Of a stretch of DNA of 6,059 bases, positions 1-6,000 are shown in pieces. The position numbers and the translations under genes are program-made. Position 1 is the stretch's first letter. Each line of letters starts with the position of its first letter. Source of the stretch: an uncultured Bacteroidales bacterium (GTDB lineage Bacteria; Bacteroidota; Bacteroidia; Bacteroidales; Paludibacteraceae); NCBI GenBank assembly GCA_937915765.1, contig CALGHE010000083.1, positions 1-6,059 of the forward strand. The letters are read 5' to 3'. The notes beneath the pieces were generated by a model. It made no database searches. It was not told where the DNA came from and was given only the letters and a program-made list of their open reading frames with translations.

Positions 1-1
1 G

Positions 2-1024
2 GCTGGAGGAGTAAACATCTCAGGAGTTAGAAAAGACCAGTATAAAGTGGCGTTAGATGTGTCGCAGCATATATGGGACGGAGGCAAGTCTGCTGCCGAC
101 AAAGTGATTGCTCAGGCGGACGCTAATGAGCAGAACTGCAGGGTTGAAGTCTCTCTTCACGATTTGCAGACGAGGGGGGACAATGTCTTTTTTGGAATCT
201 TGCTTTTTGACGAGCGTGTGTCGCAAACAAAATCTTTAATCGCGATGCTGGAGAGTAACTTGTCTCGTATGCAAGCCTATCTTAAAAATGGTGTGGCGAC
301 GCAATCGGACGTAGATGTGGTTGAAGTGGAATTGTTAACCGCAAGTCAGTCGTTAGGACAGATAGAGGCTTCGCGTGACTGTTACCGCCGTGTTATGGAG
401 GTGTTCATCGGCCAGCCTCTTTCATCTGACAGTTTGATGCGTCCTGAGATGCAGGAGGTGGTCGGTTATGAGTCTGCACGTCCGGAATTGGCTCTTTTTG
501 ACGCGCAAAATAATGTGCTGGATGCGCGTCGCAAGTTGATAAACTCAGCTACAAAGCCTCGGTTCAGCGCTTTTGCCCAAGGTTATTACGGATATCCGGG
601 GTTTGATATGTTTGAGAGTATGACGTCGGCAAAGTGGTCTTTCAACGCAATTGTTGGGGTGCGTATGTCGTGGAATTTCGGAGCTTATTACACAAACAAT
701 AATAACCTTGAAAAGCTCAATATTGCACAAAGACAGGTTTCCGTAAGGCGAGAGGTCTTTCTCTTTAACACAGAAATGAAGGTTGCGCAGGAAGATGGCG
801 AGATAGTTAGGCTTCGTAAAGCTGTAGATGATGACGTGCGGATAGTGGAGTTGCGTCGTCGTGTAAGAGTTGCGGCGGAATCTCAGTTTGCGAACGGAGT
901 GATAGATGCGACAGACCTGTTGCGTAAAATTACGGAAGAGTCAGAGGCAATGTTTAATCTCAGCGCGCACGAGATAGCGTTGTTGCAAGCTATATATAGA
1001 CTAAAATCCACATTAAATCAATAG
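2..1024 (+). CDS. TolC-family outer-membrane efflux protein, 5' partial
   Basis: Outer-membrane factor of a tripartite pump: a trimer forming a beta-barrel in the outer membrane and an alpha-helical tunnel through the periplasm. The frame is open from base 2 with no stop, and the residues before the GTG at 47 (AGGVNISGVRKDQYK) run straight into the typical TolC strand VALDVSQHIWDGG. The gene therefore starts upstream, and 340 residues are visible; full-length relatives of roughly 420-450 residues imply that the signal peptide and first helix are missing. The internal duplication of the fold shows. Strand motifs lie at visible residues 16-28 and about 213-227 (SFNAIVGVRMSWNFG). The two helical-hairpin tips lie at 96-105 (NGVATQSDVD) and 298-307 (NGVIDATDLL). 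The C-terminal half carries SAFAQGYYGYPGFDMFESM, of a kind I recall from Bacteroidota TolC homologues. The stop is 3 bases before the adaptor gene. The family assignment is secure; the substrate is not readable. Confidence 0.93.
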   Translation, partial: AGGVNISGVRKDQYKVALDVSQHIWDGGKSAADKVIAQADANEQNCRVEVSLHDLQTRGDNVFFGILLFDERVSQTKSLIAMLESNLSRMQAYLKNGVATQSDVDVVEVELLTASQSLGQIEASRDCYRRVMEVFIGQPLSSDSLMRPEMQEVVGYESARPELALFDAQNNVLDARRKLINSATKPRFSAFAQGYYGYPGFDMFESMTSAKWSFNAIVGVRMSWNFGAYYTNNNNLEKLNIAQRQVSVRREVFLFNTEMKVAQEDGEIVRLRKAVDDDVRIVELRRRVRVAAESQFANGVIDATDLLRKITEESEAMFNLSAHEIALLQAIYRLKSTLNQ

Positions 1025-1027
1025 AAT

Positions 1028-1912
1028 ATGAAAGTAGCAGGATACGTGGCCATGGCGATGCTTGTTGTGTCGTGTGGCAATGAGACTGAGTTTGACGCGC
1101 AAGGCACATTTGAAGCCACGGAGATAGTGGTGTCGGCCGAAGCTGTTGGCAAAATACTAAATTTTGAAGTCGAGGAGGGCGTAGAGGTGATAGCGGACAA
1201 GATGATTGGTGAGATTGACGGAGTGCAGTTACATTTGCAGCGTAAGCAGCTGGTGGCTCAGCAGTCGGCTTTGCTGAACTCTCGACCTGATGTGAAAAAG
1301 CAAGTGGCGTCGCTCAAGGAGCAGATTTCAAAGCAGAAGAGCGAACTTTTGCGAGTGGAAAATATGTTGCGAGATGGTGCCGCAACTCAGAAACAGCGAG
1401 ACGATATTGATGCTCATATACGCGTTTTAGAAGGACAGCTGGAGGCAGCATTGTCAACTCTTGTCAAGAATGCCGCAAGTCTCGACAACAGTTCGTCGGC
1501 TATGGAGGCTCAGATAGCCGCTCTTGACGACCGTATCGCAAAATGTTCCATCGCATCTCCTATAAATGGAACGGTTTTGGTAAAGTATGCCGAAGCGGGT
1601 GAGTTTGCGACTGTTGGCAAACCGTTAATGAAGGTTGCTGATATGGAAAAGATTTATCTGCGCGCATATTTTACGTCAGACCAACTTGCTGATATACATC
1701 TTGGCGATACGGTTACGGTTGTGGCGGATTTTGGAGGTGACAAGCGGTATGATTATGAGGGACGTGTTTCATGGATCGCGTCTGAGGGTGAGTTTACGCC
1801 AAAAACAATTCAGACTAAGGATTCGAGGGCTAATCTGGTTTATGCGGTAAAGATAGCGGTAAAGAATGATGGCAGACTGAAAATCGGGCTTGCAGGAGAG
1901 GTCAATTTGTGA
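1028..1912 (+). CDS. HlyD/YbhG-type periplasmic adaptor lipoprotein (membrane fusion protein)
   Basis: 294-residue adaptor linking the inner-membrane ABC transporter to the TolC-type channel. The N-terminus is a short lipoprotein signal: MK, a hydrophobic stretch, and lipobox VVSC with Cys16 as the lipidation site, so it is anchored by lipid rather than by a membrane helix. Domains in order: first lipoyl half about 27-66 (GTFEATEIVVSAEAVGKI), coiled-coil hairpin about 67-168 rich in Lys, Gln and Glu, second lipoyl half about 174-205 (IASPINGTVLVKYAEAGEF), then a beta-barrel/membrane-proximal part about 206-294. At the hairpin tip R109, M113 and T120 have the spacing of the TolC-docking RLS motif (R-x3-L-x6-S) with conservative changes. 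ATG at 1028 follows the TolC stop by 3 bases with no clear Shine-Dalgarno, usual for Bacteroidota. The closest E. coli analogue by context is YbhG. Family sure, cargo unknown. Confidence 0.92.
   Translation: MKVAGYVAMAMLVVSCGNETEFDAQGTFEATEIVVSAEAVGKILNFEVEEGVEVIADKMIGEIDGVQLHLQRKQLVAQQSALLNSRPDVKKQVASLKEQISKQKSELLRVENMLRDGAATQKQRDDIDAHIRVLEGQLEAALSTLVKNAASLDNSSSAMEAQIAALDDRIAKCSIASPINGTVLVKYAEAGEFATVGKPLMKVADMEKIYLRAYFTSDQLADIHLGDTVTVVADFGGDKRYDYEGRVSWIASEGEFTPKTIQTKDSRANLVYAVKIAVKNDGRLKIGLAGEVNL
1894..1901 (+). promoter_or_regulatory. Possible Shine-Dalgarno for ATPase 1
   Basis: AGGAGAGG inside the end of the adaptor gene lies 12 bases before ATG 1914. The spacing is long and Bacteroidota depend little on such sites, so it only mildly supports ATG 1914 or 1917 over the TTG at 1890, which lies upstream of it. 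Confidence 0.35.
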
Positions 1913-1913
1913 T

Positions 1914-2813
1914 ATGATGGCTATAGAGATACATAATTTGTCTAAGTCTTATGGCAAGGTGCAGGCTCTTAAAAATGTGTCGTTTGAGGTGCGTCGTGGT
2001 GAGTTGTTCGGGCTTATTGGACCTGACGGGGCAGGGAAAACCACCCTTTTCCGTCTGCTTGCCACGTTGTTGAACCCAGATTCCGGCAGCGCCGTGCTTG
2101 ATGGTTTTGATATTGTTAAGGATTATCAGGCTGTTCGTTCAAGAGTAGGGTATATGCCTGGGAGGTTCTCGCTCTATCCTGATTTGTCTGTGGAGGAGAA
2201 TTTGCAGTTTTTCGCGGCCTTGTTTGGTGTAACGGTAGCGGAGTCGTATAGTCTTGTGGCGCCGATCTACAAGCAGATAGAACCGTTCCGGAATCGGAGG
2301 GCTGGAAAACTGTCTGGTGGAATGAAGCAGAAACTTGCTCTTTCTTGCGCCTTGATTCATAGGCCGAGTGTGCTGCTTTTGGACGAGCCGACAACGGGTG
2401 TTGATGCAGTGTCGCGCTGCGAGTTTTGGGATATGCTCGCAGAATTAAGGCGGCATGGCTTAACAATTCTTGTTTCAACTCCATACATGGATGAGGCTGT
2501 GCGGTGCGACCGTGTCGCTCTGTGTGATGAGGGCGGCATATTGAAGATTGATACACCTGAAGGTATTGTGAACGATTTCGACTCCGTCATCTATGGCGTA
2601 AAGGCGAAGAGTATGCTGTCGCTTTTGGAGAAGGCCCGATTGTTTTCGGGGGTTGCAGACTGTTATCCTTTTGGAGAGTGGCATCACATGGTAACTGATG
2701 ACGATTTTGACGTGTCTGATTTCTTAAGTGTGTTCGGTTGTGTTGACGGATTTGAATTTATTCCGGTAAGCCCGACGATAGAAGATGTGTTTATTAAATT
2801 GATGAAGCGATGA
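1914..2813 (+). CDS. ABC transporter ATP-binding protein 1 (YbhF N-half-like; Q-loop and switch His replaced)
   Basis: Cytoplasmic nucleotide-binding subunit, 299 residues from ATG 1914. Seen: A-loop Tyr13, Walker A GPDGAGKT 36-43, ABC signature LSGGM 133-137, Walker B VLLLDEPT 153-160 with catalytic Glu158, and D-loop GVDAVSR 162-168. Two usual residues are absent. The Q-loop reads GYMPGRFSLY, with Gly83 where Gln is expected, and the switch region reads VSTPYMDEA, with Pro190 where His is expected. Alignment to the downstream ATPase (GYMCQRFSLY, VTTHYMDEA) makes both positions unambiguous. A C-terminal extension of about 75 residues (225-299) follows the ATPase core. The frame is also open from a TTG at 1890, inside the adaptor gene, but ATG 1914/1917 places the protein start just before the first strand IEIHNLSKSYG and leaves a 1-base gap. 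It should pair with the next gene's product; the two correspond to the N and C halves of fused E. coli YbhF. Confidence 0.93.
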   Translation: MMAIEIHNLSKSYGKVQALKNVSFEVRRGELFGLIGPDGAGKTTLFRLLATLLNPDSGSAVLDGFDIVKDYQAVRSRVGYMPGRFSLYPDLSVEENLQFFAALFGVTVAESYSLVAPIYKQIEPFRNRRAGKLSGGMKQKLALSCALIHRPSVLLLDEPTTGVDAVSRCEFWDMLAELRRHGLTILVSTPYMDEAVRCDRVALCDEGGILKIDTPEGIVNDFDSVIYGVKAKSMLSLLEKARLFSGVADCYPFGEWHHMVTDDDFDVSDFLSVFGCVDGFEFIPVSPTIEDVFIKLMKR

Positions 2814-3550
2814 ACGATATAGTTATTTCTGTAAAAAACTTGACGAAACGTTTTGGCGACTTTATCGCTGTTGATAATATCTCGTTTGATGTGCGAAGGG
2901 GTGAAATCTTTGGGTTTCTCGGAGCGAACGGAGCTGGTAAAACGACAGCGATGCGGATGTTGTGCGGATTGAGCTATCCTACGTCTGGCAGCGGTACGGT
3001 TGCCGGATTTGATATAATGAGCGAGGGGGAGCGGATTAAACGTCGCATAGGTTATATGTGTCAGCGTTTCTCTTTGTATGACGACCTTACGGTGTGGGAG
3101 AATATGCGCTTGTTCGCCGGTATATATGGCATGTCAAATTCACAGACCGAGCAGAGGGTGTCTGAGCTGTTGGACAAGCTTGATTTTTCGTCCGAACGTG
3201 ATACGCTTGTGGGGGCTTTGCCGTTAGGTTGGAAGCAGAAGCTGGCGTTCGTGATAGCTACGATTCATAGTCCGGAAGTGGTGTTTCTGGATGAGCCTAC
3301 AGGGGGTGTTGACCCTATCGCGCGCAGGCAGTTTTGGGAACTTATATACAAGGAGTCGGAGAACGGCACGACTATATTTGTCACAACTCACTATATGGAC
3401 GAGGCTGAATATTGTTCACGAGTATCCATAATGGTTGACGGAGAGGTTCGTGCTCTTGATTCGCCGGCACGTCTGAAAAAACAGTTTAATGCAGGGTCGA
3501 TGGACGAGGTGTTTCGTTCGTTGGCACGTGAAGCTAAAAGAGGTGTTTAG
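2810..3550 (+). CDS. ABC transporter ATP-binding protein 2 (YbhF C-half-like; non-canonical signature LPLGW)
   Basis: Second cytoplasmic ATPase subunit, 246 residues. Seen: A-loop Phe15, Walker A GANGAGKT 38-45, Q-loop Gln85 in GYMCQRFSLY, Walker B VVFLDEPT 157-164 with Glu162, D-loop GVDPIAR, and switch His194 in VTTHYMDEA. The signature is LPLGWKQK (137-144) instead of LSGGxxQ: Ser and the first Gly are replaced by Pro and Leu. It lacks the roughly 70-residue domain that ATPase 1 carries near its C-terminus, yet ends in a similar helix (SMDEVFRSLARE versus TIEDVFIKLMKR). Its ATG overlaps the stop of ATPase 1 as ATGA, a classic translational-coupling arrangement that suits a 1:1 heterodimer. 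As I recall, the C half of YbhF has a similar altered signature, so this looks like a family trait rather than damage. Function as an exporter ATPase is sure; substrate unknown. Confidence 0.93.
   Translation: MNDIVISVKNLTKRFGDFIAVDNISFDVRRGEIFGFLGANGAGKTTAMRMLCGLSYPTSGSGTVAGFDIMSEGERIKRRIGYMCQRFSLYDDLTVWENMRLFAGIYGMSNSQTEQRVSELLDKLDFSSERDTLVGALPLGWKQKLAFVIATIHSPEVVFLDEPTGGVDPIARRQFWELIYKESENGTTIFVTTHYMDEAEYCSRVSIMVDGEVRALDSPARLKKQFNAGSMDEVFRSLAREAKRGV
3539..3543 (+). promoter_or_regulatory. Shine-Dalgarno deciding the start of permease 1
   Basis: AGAGG within the last codons of ATPase 2 lies 8 bases before ATG 3552, a good spacing. It supports starting permease 1 at 3552 rather than at the in-frame ATG 3489, which would overlap ATPase 2 by 62 bases and add 21 non-hydrophobic residues unlike the family's N-terminus. 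Confidence 0.5.
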
Positions 3551-3551
3551 T

Positions 3552-4649
3552 ATGATGAAAATGTGTTTTATTTCGTTTGTGAAAAAGGAGGCTCTGCATA
3601 TACTTCGTGATAAGCGCACAATGCTTGTTGTGATGCTTATTCCTGTTGTGCTGATGTTGCTGTTCGGTTTTGCAATCTCTACAGAAGTGAATAACATAAA
3701 TGTTGCAGTTGTGGCTCCGGAGCGTACTGATGGGGTGAAAAATGCAGTTGAGAGAATTTCTCAGAATGAATATTTTACTTTTTGCGGTTATGTTCAGACA
3801 AGCCAAATAGACAAACTGTTGCGTTCTGGAGAGGTGAATGCAGTTGTCGTATTTGCTGCGGATTATGACCGCCGTGCAGAATTGGCGGCTGCTGGTGTGC
3901 CTTCAAAACCGATTGTTCAGCTTGTTTTGGATGCTTCTAATGTGAATACCGCAAGTTCGGCTGCTGTTTATCTGCAGAATATATTGCTCGGTACAGAGGC
4001 TCAGCAGGCTATGTTCGAAACTCGAATGTTGTTTAATCCGCAGATGAAGAGCGCTTATAATTTTGTGCCGGGAATTATGGGCCTTATCTTTATTCTTGTC
4101 TGCGCAATGATGACTTCGGTTTCAATCGTGAGAGAGAAGGAGATGGGGACTATGGAGGTGCTGCTAGTTTCTCCTGTAAGGCCTGTGATGATTATACTGG
4201 CTAAGATGATTCCGTATTTCGTTATCTCGTGTGTCGTGTTAGTTATGATACTTTTATTGGCGCGTTTCCTTCTTGGTGTGCCCATGTCCGGAGGGGTCGC
4301 TGGCATATTCTCCGTGTCTTTGCTGTATCTTGTTTTGTCCCTTGCGCTTGGGCTGTTAGTGTCAATAGTTGCAGATACACAAATACAGGCTCTGCTGCTC
4401 TCCGCGCTAGTGTTCATGATGCCTGTTATGATGCTTTCTGGCATGTTGTTCCCAATAGAAAATCTCCCCGTCTTTTTTCAGATCGTGTCAAATATAATAC
4501 CTGCAAGATGGTTTATTGATGCGGTGCGAAAAATGATGATTCAGGGAGCGACTATTGCAGATGTCTGGTATGACTGCGTGATATTGATTGGCATGACGTT
4601 GGTTTTGCTTGGCGTGTCTTTGAAGAAATTTAAAAATAAACTTGAGTGA
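3552..4649 (+). CDS. ABC-2 type transporter permease 1 (YbhS/YbhR-like)
   Basis: Inner-membrane permease subunit, 365 residues from ATG 3552, of the ABC-2 exporter class. It begins with an amphipathic segment (FVKKEALHILRDKRTM, about 10-24), then a first membrane helix about 24-43, a large extracytoplasmic domain about 44-168 (starting NNINVAVVAPERTDG), and five further hydrophobic segments near 172-192, 211-240, 250-273, 279-300 and 340-357. The cytoplasmic stretch REKEMGTMEVLLVSPV (194-209), between the second and third helices, is the family's hallmark and the likely contact with an ATPase subunit. The pattern of six helices with the big loop after the first fits the ABC2_membrane_3 type. 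It follows ATPase 2 by one base and is paired with a second, related but clearly divergent permease, pointing to a heterodimeric channel. Its substrate cannot be inferred. Confidence 0.92.
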   Translation: MMKMCFISFVKKEALHILRDKRTMLVVMLIPVVLMLLFGFAISTEVNNINVAVVAPERTDGVKNAVERISQNEYFTFCGYVQTSQIDKLLRSGEVNAVVVFAADYDRRAELAAAGVPSKPIVQLVLDASNVNTASSAAVYLQNILLGTEAQQAMFETRMLFNPQMKSAYNFVPGIMGLIFILVCAMMTSVSIVREKEMGTMEVLLVSPVRPVMIILAKMIPYFVISCVVLVMILLLARFLLGVPMSGGVAGIFSVSLLYLVLSLALGLLVSIVADTQIQALLLSALVFMMPVMMLSGMLFPIENLPVFFQIVSNIIPARWFIDAVRKMMIQGATIADVWYDCVILIGMTLVLLGVSLKKFKNKLE

Positions 4650-4653
4650 GCTT

Positions 4654-5757
4654 ATGCGTGCGTTTATAGTGTTATTACAGAAAGAGTTTTTGCAGATTAA
4701 GCGAAATCCGTTCTTGCCAAAACTTATTGTCGCATTTCCGATAATGGTCATGCTCCTTATTCCTCTTGTCACAACAATGGATGTGCGTAACGTCAATGTG
4801 GCTGTGGTTGATTTGGACAAGTCAGCTGCTTCGCGTCGTGTCGAATCGCATATTGAGGCCTCCGGATATTTCACGCTGGTGCAAGTTACTTCTGACTATC
4901 CGCTAGCGATGAAGGCTTTGGAGAGGGGTGATGTTGATGTTATAGTTCAGATTCCTGAAGGGTTTGATAGAAACAGAACTTCTGCAACACCCGGACGAAT
5001 AAGTGTATGTGCCAATGCGGTAAATGCAGCAAAGGCTGGTATTGGAATGCAGTATGTAGTTCAGTCTGTTGCGAAGACTTTGTTTGAACTGAATGGTGAA
5101 AATAGCCCGGAGAATGTGTCGCAACTTATCACAGTAGAAAATCGTTACAACCCAACTCTGAATTATAGGTATTATATGATTCCGGCTTTGATGATTATCC
5201 TTTTTATTCTTATCTGCGGATTTTTGCCTGCTCTTAGTATTGTGGGAGAAAAGGAGTGTGGCTCTATGGAGCAGATTAATGTGACTCCGGTGTCTCGTTT
5301 TGTCTTTGTTTTATCAAAGCTTGTTCCTTATTGGCTTGTGGGCTATTTTGTGCTTACTGTGGCGATGATAGTGGCAAAGCTAATCTATGGTTTGGCACCG
5401 GCAGGGTCTGTGGGAGCTATATATATCGGAGCGACTCTTTTTATTTTGACTATATCTGGATTTAGCCTTACAGTTGCAAATTTTTCAGAAACGATGCAGC
5501 AGACGATGTTTGTGATGTTCTTTTTTATTATGATATTTATGCTGATGAGCGGATTGTTAACGCCTTTGGATTCTATGCCTGAGTGGGCTCGGAATTTCAC
5601 GCAGATATTGCCGCCGCGTTACTTTGTTGAGATATTACGTTCTATATATCTGAAGGGTGTGACTGTTGTTGAGTTATGGACTAATTATATGGCGCTCGGA
5701 ATTTTTGCTGTGATATTTAATCTCCTTGCTGCGATTACATATAAAAAACAGCAGTAG
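4654..5757 (+). CDS. ABC-2 type transporter permease 2 (YbhR/YbhS-like)
   Basis: Second inner-membrane permease, 367 residues from ATG 4654. The layout parallels permease 1: amphipathic start (LLQKEFLQIKRNPFLPK), first helix about 24-41, extracytoplasmic domain about 42-172 (VRNVNVAVVDLDKSAASRRVESHIEASGYF), then hydrophobic segments near 175-197, 216-242, 253-275, 284-302 and 345-362. The hallmark cytoplasmic loop reads GEKECGSMEQINVTPVSRF (198-216). The frame is also open from a TTG at 4642, which would overlap permease 1 by 8 bases and add MSEL. ATG 4654 leaves a 4-base gap and is preferred as the commoner codon, but neither has a visible Shine-Dalgarno, so the start is uncertain by four residues. 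It is the last gene of the operon, ending in a hairpin-forming A-rich/T-rich sequence around its stop codon. Confidence 0.92.
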   Translation: MRAFIVLLQKEFLQIKRNPFLPKLIVAFPIMVMLLIPLVTTMDVRNVNVAVVDLDKSAASRRVESHIEASGYFTLVQVTSDYPLAMKALERGDVDVIVQIPEGFDRNRTSATPGRISVCANAVNAAKAGIGMQYVVQSVAKTLFELNGENSPENVSQLITVENRYNPTLNYRYYMIPALMIILFILICGFLPALSIVGEKECGSMEQINVTPVSRFVFVLSKLVPYWLVGYFVLTVAMIVAKLIYGLAPAGSVGAIYIGATLFILTISGFSLTVANFSETMQQTMFVMFFFIMIFMLMSGLLTPLDSMPEWARNFTQILPPRYFVEILRSIYLKGVTVVELWTNYMALGIFAVIFNLLAAITYKKQQ

Positions 5758-5769
5758 GTGCGTTTTTTT
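5743..5769 (+). terminator. Possible intrinsic terminator overlapping the operon's stop codon
   Basis: The sequence AAAAAAC-a-GCA, loop GTAGG, TGC-GTTTTTTT can fold into a stem of ten base pairs with one bulged A, finishing in a run of seven T. The stop codon TAG at 5755-5757 lies in the loop. The stem is mostly A-U and so weak; it may act together with the stronger hairpin at 5950-5992. Confidence 0.4.
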
Positions 5770-5770
5770 A

Positions 5771-5949
5771 TTTGTGATTTTCTAGAGACAATGCATCTAA
5801 AGAACTTTGTGCCGTTTCCCTGACAGGGTCTCTAACTATCTCTCTTTCTATACCGTGATTTTGTTAAGGGTGAGTATTCAAGTATTTAGGTCGAGTTTTA
5901 GGTCGGAAATTTTAAAACCGTAATGCCATAATCTTTTTTATGCCATTGG
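5771..5949. other. Non-coding intergenic stretch, no gene recognised
   Basis: No frame of useful length is open on either strand. Visible structure is limited. There is an inverted pair TAGAGAC (5783-5789) / GTCTCTA (5828-5834) with a small nested CCCT-GAC-AGGG hairpin at 5818-5828. There is also a tandem TTTAGGTCG pair, listed separately, and two copies of ATGCCAT (5923-5929 and 5940-5946). I see no convincing Bacteroidota promoter (TTG at -33, TAnnTTTG at -7), and none is expected between two converging transcripts. Confidence 0.5.
5885..5905. repeat. Short tandem direct repeat TTTAGGTCG, two copies
   Basis: TTTAGGTCG occurs at 5885-5893 and again at 5897-5905, a 12-base period. One extra base separates the units TTTAGGTCGAG and TTTAGGTCGGA. 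It could be a protein-binding site or a chance or decayed repeat; its location between converging transcripts gives no obvious regulatory target. Confidence 0.5.
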
Positions 5950-5992
5950 CAAATAGGAAACCCCAATGCAAATGCATTGGGGTTTCTATTTG
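5950..5992. terminator. Strong bidirectional intrinsic terminator hairpin
   Basis: Bases 5950-5970 pair with 5973-5992 in a nearly perfect 20-base-pair stem with one bulged G (5956 or 5957) and a minimal loop of about AAAT. A GC core (CCCCAATGC / GCATTGGGG) is flanked by AAA...TTT arms, so either transcript ends in a U-rich tract. It sits 8 bases past the stop of the minus-strand gene fragment and well downstream of the + operon, as expected for a shared terminator between convergent genes. Confidence 0.85.
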
Positions 5993-6000
5993 TTGAACCT

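Noticed and set aside
1890..1913. TTG start for ATPase 1 inside the adaptor gene
   Set aside because: The extra eight residues are just the adaptor's 3' end in another frame; ATG 1914/1917 is adjacent to the conserved first strand.
2116..2556. 146-codon open frame on the minus strand within ATPase 1
   Set aside because: It lies antisense to a motif-complete ATPase, and its peptide is rich in His, Pro, Arg and Ser with no domain character, typical of a shadow frame.
1914..3550. Degenerate ATPase motifs considered as pseudogene decay
   Set aside because: Both frames are intact, Walker A, Walker B and catalytic Glu are kept, and the substitutions fall on one composite site, which fits functional asymmetry better than loss.
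3489..3551. Upstream in-frame ATG for permease 1
   Set aside because: It would overlap ATPase 2 by 62 bases and add 21 residues unlike the family N-terminus; ATG 3552 has a well-spaced AGAGG.
4055..4444. 129-codon open frame on the minus strand within permease 1
   Set aside because: Antisense to membrane helices of a well-supported permease; the Ile/Thr-rich peptide is what antisense of hydrophobic codons yields.
4229..4519. 96-codon + strand frame inside permease 1
   Set aside because: An alternative frame of a conserved permease with Cys/Trp/Arg-rich low-quality peptide; no ribosome-binding context.
4488..4874. 128-codon open frame on the minus strand spanning the permease 1 / permease 2 junction
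   Set aside because: It covers parts of two clear + strand genes and has no recognisable domain or start context.
5783..5834. Inverted repeat TAGAGAC/GTCTCTA considered as an insertion-sequence end or riboswitch
   Set aside because: Only 7 base pairs with a loop of 38 bases; no transposase, target duplication or known aptamer pattern nearby.
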